DNA of 20,100 nt from an uncultured Acidobacteriota bacterium (GCA_937880585.1 CALFMR010000272.1:1-20100); one strand, 5' to 3'. Counted from the stretch's first letter, positions 1-8,090 are shown. Translations and numbers: made by a program. The notes: generated by a model not told the origin, from the letters alone.

Positions 1-870
1 AGCGCCAGGCCTGGGGCCGCCTCGTCTCGACACCACGCGCGCCGCGCGACGTCTGCCTTCGAGCAGGTGCGCGCTCGGCCGCACGGTCGTGAGCGCCGAC
101 GCGTACGCATACGCGTAATAGATCGTCGTCGGTCCGCCGTCGAGCACGTAGCCGGTCGTCCGATCGTTGCCATTGTCCAGGCGGTAGCGCACGTGCTCGA
201 AGTCCATGGCGAACCACAGCTTCAGCACGCCACCACTCGTCATCGCGAGCAGGCGCTGCAGCGGACTCGTCATCGACGCGTCGGTCTTGTCGGGCGTCGA
301 GGAAAACGTGCCCGAGACAGCCGGCGCAAGCCAGCCGACGTCGAAGCTGTCGCCGCCGGGGCCGATGAACGTGTTGAAGGTGAAGTGCCCCGCGCCCTCG
401 AGAAAGACGGGCGCGTCGGGGAAGAGCGACGGGACGCCGGTGAGCATCCATCGCCAGTCGAGCGATCCATCGACGAAGACCTTGTGGTCGCTGTGATTCG
501 GCATGCTGAGGCTCGACCACTCGTAGAACTGCCAGTCGAAGCCGAGGCTCGCCCAGAGCACCGTGCGACCCGCCTCGGGCGCCGGCACGTCCCATCGGAA
601 ACCGGGCAATCCGTCGGCCGCATTTCGCAGCGCGGGCCCGCGCGCCGCGAGGCCCGATTCAACCGACAGAAGCCCTCGTCGCACGCCGGCGGCCACCGAG
701 GCGGACGGCCAGAGTTTCTGCAGTTGTGCCGTGGTCGGTCGAGCAGGCACGCGGATCGCCTGCGCCGGCGCGCCCGTGCGCGGCGGCGCTCCGCCCGTGC
801 GCATCGGGGCTTTCGGCGCGGCGGCAGAGCGAGAGACAGAGCGAGCGCGGGAGGTGCGTGTTGGCGGCAT
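1..870 (-). CDS. Unrecognised protein, 3' end beyond the left edge
   Basis: An open minus-strand frame runs without a stop from an upstream TGA at about 949 to the left edge of the window. Its codons have G/C third positions and the middle reads as ordinary globular protein (for example LWASLGFDWQFYEW and HFTFNTFIGPGGDSFDVGW), unlike the arginine-rich sequence on the opposite strand. I chose ATG 870 because GGAG lies 9 nt upstream; ATG 885 and ATG 804 are alternatives. The first 40 or so residues are basic and Pro/Ala/Arg-rich with no clear signal peptide; the body is rich in aromatic residues. It lies 109 bp downstream of the membrane winged-helix regulator on the same strand, so the two may be co-transcribed. 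I recognise no family. The last 20 visible residues are again arginine-rich, so the frame could be damaged near position 60. Confidence 0.55.
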   Translation of the reverse strand, partial: MPPTRTSRARSVSRSAAAPKAPMRTGGAPPRTGAPAQAIRVPARPTTAQLQKLWPSASVAAGVRRGLLSVESGLAARGPALRNAADGLPGFRWDVPAPEAGRTVLWASLGFDWQFYEWSSLSMPNHSDHKVFVDGSLDWRWMLTGVPSLFPDAPVFLEGAGHFTFNTFIGPGGDSFDVGWLAPAVSGTFSSTPDKTDASMTSPLQRLLAMTSGGVLKLWFAMDFEHVRYRLDNGNDRTTGYVLDGGPTTIYYAYAYASALTTVRPSAHLLEGRRRAARVVSRRGGPRPGA

Positions 871-979
871 GCGGTACGGCTCCATCGGGCGCGGTCGCGG
901 GTGGGGAGCGCCGGGCGCGCGGGTGCGGACCCGGCGATCTGACCTTACTCACGCGCGGCGCGCAAGATGAAAACATGCG

Positions 980-2212
980 TCAATTCCAAAAATAGGTGGC
1001 GACGACGCGAGGCGGTCCGGCCACGTCGCCGGTGACCGTCGTTGCAATGACAAGCTCGACGTTCTGTCGATCCCACCCGGTCGGCGCGGTCGCGGCAAGC
1101 CGGTCGAGATATTCGCGCGTGGTCAGCAGCTCAGCGGCAGCCGAGGTACCCCAGCGCCGAATGCCGCCGAAGCACACGACGTCTTGTCCGGATGCGGGAT
1201 CGCGCAGGCGTGCGATCAGCGCGAAATCTTCAACGACCGCCTCGGGCACGACCGACGAATCGAATCGCGTGGCCCAACCTGCCGCGTCGGGATGACTGTG
1301 ATCAATGATGCGGCCTCGATCCGACCGGTCGAGACGGAACCGCAAGTCGTCGGTGATCTTGCGCGTCCACGGGTTGTTGAATCCGCCGATGGCCACCATC
1401 GGCTGCGCGCGCAGGTCCGCGAAATCGAGGGCGTCGGTCGACTTGACCTCGAATGGTCGGGTCTCGCGCTCGAGGAACCCGGCGACACGCGCCGCGGCCC
1501 GGGCCGCGTGGACGGTGACCGTGTCGCGCTTGCCCGGCATCGCCGGGCCGACAACGACGGCAATCGTCCCGGGCGAGGAGAGCACCGGCCTCCAGAATCG
1601 TTCGATCGAGTTCGTCGCCGAAGCCGCGTGCACGAGAAACGCCGTCGTCGCGCCAACGATGGCGCAGATGCCGGCGGCGACGAGCCACCGGCGAGTCCGC
1701 TGCGCCGGTCGGAAGGTCAGCACGCGTGCATCAGCTAGTCCGCGGACGATCTCGGCGCGAGGCGCTTCTCGCGCAACGGTCACCGGAGACGTGTCGGCGG
1801 TTGAGAGTGCCGCCGGAAGACCTGCCGGACGGTCGCGCCATTCACCGCCGAGGAAGCCGTCGAGGTCCGCACGCTGAATCCGGGTGATGTCGCCGACGAA
1901 CTGATAGCCGCGTCCGGAGACGGTCAGGATGTAGTCACGCTCGCGATCGTGCTGGCGCATCGCCTGGCGCAGCACCGAGATGCTGCGATCCAGATTGTTT
2001 TCTTCAACGATGATGCCCGGCCACACGATCTTGAAGAGGTCGTCCCGTTCGACGAGCGAGCCGTGCCGTTCGACGAGCGCGACGAGGACGGCCAGCGCCT
2101 TCCGAGAGACGGCGACGGCCGTTTCGGCGTAGTAGAACGCCTGCAGTGTGGGATCGACGGTGAATGCGCCGAAGCGATACAGGACATCGGACGCGGTGAC
2201 TGGACGCTTCAT
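980..2212 (-). CDS. Membrane-anchored winged-helix transcriptional regulator (CadC/ToxR type)
   Basis: A 410-residue protein. Residues about 10-108 form an OmpR/PhoB-type winged helix (FGAFTVD, SRKALAVLVALVERHG, WPGIIVEENNLDRSISVLRQ, ILTVSGRGYQFVG). A linker leads to one membrane helix at 176-197, and about 210 residues would be periplasmic. This matches CadC/ToxR-type one-component regulators, which bind DNA from the membrane and sense outside the cytoplasm. The C-terminal part carries GGFNNPWT, a DLRFRLD segment and FGGIRRWGTSAAAEL, a pattern I associate with acidobacterial winged-helix fusions; its ligand is unknown to me. ATG 2212 is chosen because it begins just before the winged helix. 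A further in-frame extension to GTG 2401 would translate through an intrinsic terminator hairpin and is unlikely. Its target may be the neighbouring sulfatase genes or the downstream partial gene. Confidence 0.85.
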   Translation of the reverse strand: MKRPVTASDVLYRFGAFTVDPTLQAFYYAETAVAVSRKALAVLVALVERHGSLVERDDLFKIVWPGIIVEENNLDRSISVLRQAMRQHDRERDYILTVSGRGYQFVGDITRIQRADLDGFLGGEWRDRPAGLPAALSTADTSPVTVAREAPRAEIVRGLADARVLTFRPAQRTRRWLVAAGICAIVGATTAFLVHAASATNSIERFWRPVLSSPGTIAVVVGPAMPGKRDTVTVHAARAAARVAGFLERETRPFEVKSTDALDFADLRAQPMVAIGGFNNPWTRKITDDLRFRLDRSDRGRIIDHSHPDAAGWATRFDSSVVPEAVVEDFALIARLRDPASGQDVVCFGGIRRWGTSAAAELLTTREYLDRLAATAPTGWDRQNVELVIATTVTGDVAGPPRVVATYFWN

Positions 2213-2271
2213 GACTGCGACCCCGGATTCCTTGGTTCGTTCTCGTGCATGGCAAAAGACGGCGTACAAAC

Positions 2272-2307
2272 AAAAAAAGGCCCGGACCTTTTCGGTTCCG
2301 GGCCTTT
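2272..2307 (-). terminator. Strong intrinsic terminator inside the regulator's leader
   Basis: On the minus strand the sequence reads AAAGGCCCGGA, a 10-nt loop, TCCGGGCCTTT, then further T residues: a perfect 11-bp stem (2297-2307 with 2276-2286) followed by a run of 7 T. In the plus direction only three T follow the stem, so the minus strand is the functional direction. The only gene that would read into it is the transcript from 2430, because the next gene to the right points the other way. Confidence 0.8.
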
Positions 2308-2430
2308 GAGCTGTCGGGATGTCGTGAAGGGCAGGTGAAGTCAGGCGCTCCTGCCGAAGACAATTCGCCGCGCACCGGAACGTTGTCCGATGGAATGACA
2401 CGCGCGCGAATCGTGACGAAGCATTAGTAG
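2272..2430 (-). ncRNA. Candidate small RNA or attenuated leader
   Basis: The transcript predicted from the promoter at 2437-2465 would run about 155 nt and end at the hairpin plus U-run at 2272-2307, before the start codon of the regulator. It could fold a GGCAGG/CCTGCC stem (2350-2355 with 2330-2335) ahead of the terminator. No known RNA family was recognised. It may be a free-standing small RNA or a conditional attenuator of the regulator gene. It has no convincing coding content. Confidence 0.3.
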
Positions 2431-2436
2431 CGTCCG

Positions 2437-2465
2437 ATATTGGAGCCGAGTGGCATCTTTGTCAA
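2437..2465 (-). promoter_or_regulatory. Sigma70-like promoter for the minus-strand regulator leader
   Basis: On the minus strand, TTGACA (2465-2460) is followed after exactly 17 nt by CAATAT (2442-2437). The -35 is a perfect consensus; the -10 is weak (3 of 6). Transcription would start near 2430, giving a leader of about 218 nt before ATG 2212, with an intrinsic terminator inside it. Confidence 0.5.
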
Positions 2466-2497
2466 GTCGTGACGGGGAGGCGTCACGGCCTTCTCGC

Positions 2498-2530
2498 GAA
2501 CGTTCAGACTTCTGAGTGGAAATTCAAGAC
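2498..2530 (+). promoter_or_regulatory. Putative regulator-binding region upstream of the first sulfatase unit
   Basis: Contains the palindrome GAACGTTC (2498-2505), an overlapping TTCAGAC (2503-2509) and, about 20 bp on, ATTCAAGAC (2522-2530). GAACGTTC and an AATTCA(A)GAC box recur upstream of the TonB receptor gene at 8096-8119. The second box ends 42 bp before a candidate -10 (TAGAGT, 2573-2578). Direct repeats about two helical turns apart suit an AraC-family activator such as the XylR-like protein at 17860-19062; that link is inference. Confidence 0.4.
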
Positions 2531-2596
2531 TTCGGAAGGCGCGCGCCAAGGCCATGTCGCGCCGCTCGCGCGTAGAGTGGCAGCGAGAGGTCCGAG

Positions 2597-3136
2597 ATGA
2601 AAGCGATCACGAGTCTTGCGGTCGTTGGTCTCTGCGCGGCCATGGCGACCGGCGGCGAAAGCGTCCTGTCTGGCCAGCACCAGGCGACTGCCGCTCTGAC
2701 GGGCCACTGGGAGTTCTCCTACACCGAGCCGTCGACGGCCGCGGGAGTCAGAGGCACTGCTCGCGGTCAGCGCGCGGCCGCCCCAGGGCGAGGCGGCAAC
2801 AACACCGCGGGCAGCGGCGGACGAGGCCCATCGGGACGCGCCGTCCCGGCCAGCCTGGATCTGACGCTCGGTCCCGGCCACACGTTCACCGGCACGATCG
2901 GCATTGGCGTCGGCGGCCGTGGCGCACCGGGCAACAACCCGACGCGACCGGTCGAGATCTCGGACGGCACGCTCGACGGCAATCGACTGACGTTCAGCGC
3001 GTGGCAGATGGACCGCGATACGAACCGCATTCACGTCGACGGCGTCCTCGAGGGCGATCGCCTGGAGCTCACGATCAGCCGGGTGACGCCGACGGGCGTC
3101 GACACGACGCAGGCGACAGCCGTTCGCCGCCGGTAG
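2597..3136 (+). CDS. Small exported beta-rich protein of unknown function
   Basis: A 179-residue protein with a signal peptide (MKAITSLAVVGLCAAMATGG, cleavage probably before residue 28). ATG 2597 has GAGAGG 7-12 nt upstream. After a GHWEFSYTEPST segment there is a Gly/Arg/Ala-rich stretch (residues about 50-82), then alternating hydrophobic residues that look like beta strands (LDLTLGPGHTFTGTIG, ISDGTLDGNRLTFSAW, IHVDGVLEGDRLELTISR). The pattern of a gain in G-x-L-x-G-N-x-I/L-x-F strands resembles small beta-barrel domains found in exported acidobacterial proteins, but I cannot name the family. It is the first gene of the sulfatase unit, 26 bp ahead of the arylsulfatase, so a role in binding substrate or at the cell envelope is possible. 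Confidence 0.75.
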   Translation: MKAITSLAVVGLCAAMATGGESVLSGQHQATAALTGHWEFSYTEPSTAAGVRGTARGQRAAAPGRGGNNTAGSGGRGPSGRAVPASLDLTLGPGHTFTGTIGIGVGGRGAPGNNPTRPVEISDGTLDGNRLTFSAWQMDRDTNRIHVDGVLEGDRLELTISRVTPTGVDTTQATAVRRR

Positions 3137-3162
3137 GCGGACATCATCTCCGAGGTGTCATC

Positions 3163-4938
3163 GTGACCTTTCGTCGAAATCATGCGCTTGATCGGCTGCT
3201 CGTCGCCGCGGTGACGCTCGCCGCCATCGCCGTGCCCGCGGCCACGTCGCAGGCTCCGGATGCGTCGAGCACCGTCACGCCCTACACGGGCTTCGGCGGC
3301 GTCGTCCGGACGACCACGGCGGACTCGACACCGGCGCCGCTCGTCATTCCGCACGCCGCGCCCGGCAGTCCGAACGTTGTCTTCATCGTGCTCGACGATC
3401 TCGGGTTCTCGGATCTCCAACCGTACGGGTCCGAGATCGCGACACCGAACATCGACGCGCTCGCGAAGGCCGGCCTGCGCTTCAACAATTTTCAAACGCA
3501 CGCCATCTGCTCGACGACGCGAGCGGCGCTGCTGACTGGACGCGTCGCGCATGCCGTCGGCATGAAGGACCTCGCGGGGAACGACACGGGATTCCCGAAC
3601 GCGCGCGGTCGCATCACGCCGGCCGCGGCCACCATCGCGCAGATGCTGCAGACGAGCGGTTACAGCACGTACGGCGTCGGCAAGTGGCATCTGTTGCCGC
3701 ACGCCGATATGCTCGCGTCGAGTCCGCGGACCGACTGGCCGCTACAGAAGGGATTCGATCGGTTCTACGGCTTCCTGTCGGGATGGACCGATCAGTACCA
3801 TCCGTCGCTCGTCGAAGACAATCACTCGCTCGTCACGCCCGATCGTCCCGGCTACCACTTCACCGCCGACATCGTCGATCACGCGATCGCGTATCTGCGG
3901 GAAGGACAACAGGCCAACACCGGGCGGCCGTTCTTCCTTTATCTGGCCACCGGGGCCGTACACGCCCCGCATCAGGCGCCGCCCGAGTACATCGAGAAAT
4001 ACAAGGCGACCTATACCAAAGGATGGGATGCGATTCGCGCCGAGCGTTTCGCTCGCGAAAAGGCGATGGGGCTCATTCCGTCGGACACGGTCATGCCGCC
4101 GCGCAATGCCGACGACAAGGCGTGGAACGATCTCTCGGCCGACGAGCAGAAGGTATATGCGCGGTACATGGCCGTCTATGCCGGGTTCGTCGAGCACACC
4201 GACGCGCAGATCGGGCGTTTGATCGCGTATCTGAAGCAATCCGGGCAGTTCGACGACACGATCATTTTTCTGCTCTCCGACAACGGCGCCGCGCCCGAGG
4301 CGGGACCCGAGGGCAGTTTCACGACACCCTACGGCGGCCGACTTTCCATCGAAGAGTCGCTCGCGCGGCTCGACGACCTGGGCACGGAACGGTCCGAAGA
4401 GCTGTATCAGCGCGCGTGGGCGATGGCGAGCGTCAGTCCGTTCAAGAAATACAAGCTGTCGATGCAACTCGGCGGCGTGCGCGATCCGCTGATTGTCGTC
4501 TGGCCCAACGGCATTGCCGCGACTGACGACGGCACGGTCAGGTCGCAGTTCGTCGACGTCATCGACGTGGCGCCGACCGTGCTCGACGTCGCCGGCCTTC
4601 AGGCGCCGGCCGTGTTCGCCGGCGTGCCGCAGATTCCGATCCACGGGCGGAGCATTCTGTCCGTGCTGCACGATGCGCAGGCGCCCGCGCCGCGAGACAC
4701 CCAGGTTTTCGAGCTCCGCGGCGAGCGCGCGATCTATCGCCAGGGCTGGCGCGCCGTCTCGGTCCACGAGGCCGGCACGCCCTACGATCAGGATCGCTGG
4801 GAGCTGTACGACGACGCGCATGATTACGCGGAGGCGAAGGACCTGGCGGCCGAACAGCCCGATCGCCTCAAAGCGCTGCAGGATCTCTGGTGGACCGAGG
4901 CGCGGACCGACGGCGTGCTGCCGCTCACCGCGCGATGA
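3163..4938 (+). CDS. Arylsulfatase (type I, AtsA-like) with a variant C-S-T-T-R active site
   Basis: A 591-residue exported formylglycine-dependent sulfatase that cleaves sulfate esters. GTG 3163 is the start: GAGG lies 7 nt upstream and a signal peptide follows (hydrophobic residues 11-29). Metal ligands D78-D79 (VLDDLGFSD), the catalytic motif C116-S-T-T-R120 followed by AALLTG, G-K174-WH, H267 (TGAVHAPH), D373-N374 (LLSDNG) and the lysine cluster at 428-431 are all visible, so the core is complete. The usual proline of C-x-P-x-R is threonine here. The phrase ATPNIDALAKAGLRFNNF and the overall order resemble AtsA-type arylsulfatases (perhaps subfamily S1_4). Length is normal for the family. 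The last third ends with the common WELYDDAHDYAEAKDLA tail. The downstream anSME is the likely maturation enzyme. Confidence 0.92.
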   Translation: MTFRRNHALDRLLVAAVTLAAIAVPAATSQAPDASSTVTPYTGFGGVVRTTTADSTPAPLVIPHAAPGSPNVVFIVLDDLGFSDLQPYGSEIATPNIDALAKAGLRFNNFQTHAICSTTRAALLTGRVAHAVGMKDLAGNDTGFPNARGRITPAAATIAQMLQTSGYSTYGVGKWHLLPHADMLASSPRTDWPLQKGFDRFYGFLSGWTDQYHPSLVEDNHSLVTPDRPGYHFTADIVDHAIAYLREGQQANTGRPFFLYLATGAVHAPHQAPPEYIEKYKATYTKGWDAIRAERFAREKAMGLIPSDTVMPPRNADDKAWNDLSADEQKVYARYMAVYAGFVEHTDAQIGRLIAYLKQSGQFDDTIIFLLSDNGAAPEAGPEGSFTTPYGGRLSIEESLARLDDLGTERSEELYQRAWAMASVSPFKKYKLSMQLGGVRDPLIVVWPNGIAATDDGTVRSQFVDVIDVAPTVLDVAGLQAPAVFAGVPQIPIHGRSILSVLHDAQAPAPRDTQVFELRGERAIYRQGWRAVSVHEAGTPYDQDRWELYDDAHDYAEAKDLAAEQPDRLKALQDLWWTEARTDGVLPLTAR

Positions 4939-5030
4939 CGCTTCGCGATGCCGCGCCCCGGTACACGCTCCGCCGGCCGGCGCATCACAAACGGCTGTCA
5001 ATGACCGCGGGTCTGGCGTAAGGTCGTCGC

Positions 5031-6338
5031 ATGTCGGGGCGCGCGTTCCACGTGATGGCGAAGCCCGTCGGTCCCATCTGCAACCTGGACTGCACGTACT
5101 GCTTCTATCTCGAGAAGGAACGACTGTACCCGCGGGCGTCCGACTGGGCGATGGCCGGCGACGTGCTCGAGACGTTCATTCGCGAGTACATCGACGCGAA
5201 CGACGTGCCGTCGGTGTCGTTCACCTGGCAGGGTGGAGAGCCGACGCTCCTCGGCGTCGACTATTTCCGTCAGGTGGTCGCGCTGCAGGCGAAGCACGCC
5301 AGGGGCAAGACGATTCAGAACGCGTTTCAGACCAATGGCGTGCTGATCGACGACGAGTGGGCCACGTTTTTCAAGGAGCACGACATCCTCGTCGGCGTGT
5401 CCATCGACGGTCCTCGCGACGTCCACGACGCGTATCGTGTCGACAAAGGCGGTCAACCGACGTTCGACAAGGTCATGCGCGGCCTCGACGTCCTCGCGCG
5501 CCACGGCGTCGCCTTCAACACGCTGACCACGGTCCATCGCGCGAACGCGTCACATCCGCTCGAGGTGTACCGGTTCCTCAAGGCCCACGGCAGCGGATAT
5601 ATGCAGTTCATTCCGATTGTCGAGCGGGCGGCGCCACGCGCGACGAGCGACGGGCTGCTGCTCGTGTCCCCGGACTTCGACGGTCGGGCGGGCGTGACGC
5701 CATGGTCGGTCGACTCGCGGCAATTCGGCGAGTTCCTCTGCACCATCTTCGACGAGTGGGTGAGGCACGACGTGGGACGATACTTCGTGCAGTTGTTCGA
5801 TGTCTGCCTCGAGATGTGGTCGGGCCTCGACGCGAGCCTCTGTGTCTTTCGGCGAACGTGCGGCGGGGCCATGGCGCTCGAGCACGGTGGCGATCTGTAC
5901 TCCTGCGATCATTACGTGTATCCCGAGAACCGCCTCGGCAGCATCATGGAAACGCCGCTCGCTTTCCTCGCGCATTCGGCGCAGCAGGAAGCCTTCGGCG
6001 ACGCCAAGGATACGTCGCTGCCGCGGTACTGCCGCGAATGCGACGTGCGCTTCGCCTGCAATGGCGAGTGTCCCAAGCACCGCTTTCTGACGACGCCGGA
6101 CGGCGAGCCTGGGCTGAATTATCTGTGCGCCGGCTACAAGCGATTCTTTCGGCATGTCGACGCGCCGATGCGCGTCATGGCCGCGGAGCTGGCCGCGGGG
6201 CGCGCGCCCGCGAACGTCATGGCGTGGATGGCGGCTGAGGACGCACGGCGCGCGCTGCAGGCGGCCGGCCGCAACGATCCGTGCCCGTGCGGCAGCGGCC
6301 GGAAATACAAGCAGTGTCACGGGCGGAGCGCGTCATGA
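5031..6338 (+). CDS. Anaerobic sulfatase-maturating enzyme (radical SAM, SPASM) with a SEC-C tail
   Basis: A 435-residue cytoplasmic radical SAM enzyme that oxidises the active-site Cys (or Ser) of unfolded sulfatases to formylglycine without oxygen. The radical SAM cluster is C17-NLD-C21-TY-C24 in the canonical FHVMAKPVGPICNLDC start. Glycine-rich GGEP follows at 68-71. The SPASM part keeps cysteines 271, 277, 292, 334, 337, 343, 347 and 366, with the spacing expected for two auxiliary Fe-S clusters, and D293 directly after C292 matches the catalytic aspartate of the family. Residues 414-430 (GRNDPCPCGSGRKYKQCHG) are a zinc-binding SEC-C motif. AAGG lies upstream of ATG 5031. Its stop overlaps the next sulfatase start (ATGA), so the two are probably translationally coupled. 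Being the only maturase here, it probably serves all four sulfatases. Confidence 0.96.
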   Translation: MSGRAFHVMAKPVGPICNLDCTYCFYLEKERLYPRASDWAMAGDVLETFIREYIDANDVPSVSFTWQGGEPTLLGVDYFRQVVALQAKHARGKTIQNAFQTNGVLIDDEWATFFKEHDILVGVSIDGPRDVHDAYRVDKGGQPTFDKVMRGLDVLARHGVAFNTLTTVHRANASHPLEVYRFLKAHGSGYMQFIPIVERAAPRATSDGLLLVSPDFDGRAGVTPWSVDSRQFGEFLCTIFDEWVRHDVGRYFVQLFDVCLEMWSGLDASLCVFRRTCGGAMALEHGGDLYSCDHYVYPENRLGSIMETPLAFLAHSAQQEAFGDAKDTSLPRYCRECDVRFACNGECPKHRFLTTPDGEPGLNYLCAGYKRFFRHVDAPMRVMAAELAAGRAPANVMAWMAAEDARRALQAAGRNDPCPCGSGRKYKQCHGRSAS

Positions 6339-7957
6339 GTGAGTCGGGAGTCACGCGTCGAGGGTTTCTCGGAGTGTCGGGGGCCGCCATGCTCGGCGGC
6401 GCGCTGACCGGAACTGCCGCGAGCGCTCGCGAGGTTGCGTCGGACCAGGCGGCCGAACGGCGTGACGCGCTGTCGAGACGGCCGAATCTGATCCTGTTCG
6501 TCTCCGACGAATTGCGAGCGGACAGTCTGGCCTGCTTTGGCAATCCGATCGTCAAGACCCCGAACTTCGATCGCCTCGCGGCTGACGGCGCCAAGTTCTC
6601 GAACTGCCACGTGCAATACCCGGTCTGCGGCGCCTCGCGGTGCAGCCTGCTCACCGGTTGGCCGGCGAGCGTGCGCGGGCACCGCAGTCTCTACTACTTC
6701 CTCCGGCCCGAAGAGCCGAATCTGTTCCGCTATCTCAAGCAAAGCGGATACGACGTCTTCTGGTACGGCAAGAACGACGCGCTCAGCGCAGAGGTCTTCT
6801 ACGACAGCGTGACGGAGTGGTCGCCGACCGGCGAGCCACGCGCGGCGCGGGGCGGTGGTGGCGGGCGCGGTCCGGCCGGCCCGGCGAATGGCCCGATCAC
6901 CTTCCTTGCGCCGCCCGGCGGCGATCGTCGCGATGGCGACGACTACGCGCTCGTGCGCTCGGCAATCCGGATCCTGGAGCGCAAGGAAACCGACCGGCCG
7001 TTCTGCCTCTTCCTCGCGATGAGCGATCCGCATCCGCCGTATTCGGCGCCCGCGGACTTTCATCGCCTGTATGCGCCGGCGGATGTTCCAGCGCCGCTTC
7101 CGCGCACGCTGCCGAAACGGCCCGACTTCCACCAGGCGATTCGTGAGGCGTACCGCCTGCAGAACCTGCCCGAGTCGACGCTTCGTGAAATCAAAGCCGT
7201 CTACTACGGCCAGGTGAGCTACGCCGACTGGGTGCTCGGCGAATTGCTCGAGGCGATCGATCGGACGAACCACGCGAACGACACGGCGGTCTTCTGCCTC
7301 TCCGACCACGGGGACTACACGGGCGACTACGGACTCGTCGAGAAGTGGCCGAGCGGGCTGGAGGACGTGCTCACCCACGTGCCGCTCATCGCGCGCGTGC
7401 CCGGCGGCGCGCGGGGCGTGGCTGCCGGCGACATGGTGGAGCTGTACGACGTGATGGCCACATGCCTGGATCTGGCGGGCATCCCGGCGCGGCACACGCA
7501 TTTCGCGAGAAGCCTGCGATCCCAGCTCACGGGCGGGCCAGGCGACCCCGACCGGGCGGCGTTTGCCGAGGGCGGCTACAACGTGTACGAGCCGCAGTGT
7601 TTCGAGCCGGCCGGCCTGGGCGGCATCTACGCAGCGAAGGTCAACCTGCAGAACGATCACCCGCAGACGATTTCGCGCGCGGCGATGGTCCGGACCCGCG
7701 AGGCGAAGCTCGTCGTCCGCCCCAACGGGCAGAACGAGCTCTATCGCTACGGCTCGGATCCCGACGAGCGCGAGAACGTGTACGGCGAGGCCGGTGCATC
7801 CGCCATCCAGGCCGCGCTTCACGAGCGGCTGCTGCACTGGTACGTCAACACGACCGGCATCGCGCCCGTCGACAAGGATCCGCGCACGCCCCCTCCGTAC
7901 TACGTGAGCCGTCGCGCGCCCGATCCGAACTGGCAGCGGACGCTGCTCGATCGCTGA
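6335..7957 (+). CDS. Tat-exported sulfatase with a variant C-G-A-S-R active site
   Basis: A 540-residue type I sulfatase. ATG 6335 overlaps the anSME stop in ATGA, with GGAG 6 nt upstream; any earlier in-frame start would lie inside the anSME gene. The N-terminus TRRGFLGVSGAAML is a twin-arginine signal, so the protein is probably folded and matured in the cytoplasm before export. Motifs: VSD58-E59-LRADS (the second acidic ligand is Glu instead of the usual Asp), PVC98-GASR102-CSLLTG (Ala replaces the motif proline), YG-K146-ND, SDPHPP, and LSDHGDYTGDYG. Residues about 167-188 form a Gly/Arg-rich insertion. The segment SVRGHRSLYYFLRPEEPNLFRYLKQSGY resembles sulfatases often labelled choline-sulfatase or arylsulfatase in Planctomycetota and Acidobacteriota; the substrate cannot be read from it. 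Confidence 0.92.
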   Translation: MSESGVTRRGFLGVSGAAMLGGALTGTAASAREVASDQAAERRDALSRRPNLILFVSDELRADSLACFGNPIVKTPNFDRLAADGAKFSNCHVQYPVCGASRCSLLTGWPASVRGHRSLYYFLRPEEPNLFRYLKQSGYDVFWYGKNDALSAEVFYDSVTEWSPTGEPRAARGGGGGRGPAGPANGPITFLAPPGGDRRDGDDYALVRSAIRILERKETDRPFCLFLAMSDPHPPYSAPADFHRLYAPADVPAPLPRTLPKRPDFHQAIREAYRLQNLPESTLREIKAVYYGQVSYADWVLGELLEAIDRTNHANDTAVFCLSDHGDYTGDYGLVEKWPSGLEDVLTHVPLIARVPGGARGVAAGDMVELYDVMATCLDLAGIPARHTHFARSLRSQLTGGPGDPDRAAFAEGGYNVYEPQCFEPAGLGGIYAAKVNLQNDHPQTISRAAMVRTREAKLVVRPNGQNELYRYGSDPDERENVYGEAGASAIQAALHERLLHWYVNTTGIAPVDKDPRTPPPYYVSRRAPDPNWQRTLLDR

Positions 7958-8090
7958 CCGGCACCGACGAGGCCGTGTTCGGACGCTGCCCGGCCACCGG
8001 TCAGCGTCGTCGCTAGTCGTCCCGGTCGATGTGGCTCCCGGACCCCTCGGGACGCCGATGCTCGGCTGGCGTCACCTGTCTGGCGCACGG

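Noticed and set aside
2213..2401. N-terminal extension of the winged-helix regulator to GTG 2401
   Set aside because: It would translate through the terminator hairpin and adds Cys/Arg-rich sequence before a domain that normally begins near the N-terminus.
2554..3162. Upstream extension of the arylsulfatase frame
   Set aside because: The extension overlaps the 2597 exported protein in another frame and reads as Arg-rich noise; a signal peptide and ribosome site support GTG 3163.
4971..4982. 12-bp palindrome CGCCGGCCGGCG between the arylsulfatase and the anSME
   Set aside because: Composed only of G and C in a GC-rich gap, without a T-run or a promoter nearby; likely chance.
3742..5001. Long minus-strand open frame opposite the arylsulfatase
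   Set aside because: It is arginine- and valine-rich antisense of a gene with a complete set of sulfatase motifs; it has no recognisable domain and arises from GC-biased codons.
6317..7837. 506-codon minus-strand open frame opposite the Tat sulfatase
   Set aside because: Antisense shadow: low-complexity Arg/Val/Ala composition, no signal or domain, and the plus strand holds all sulfatase motifs.
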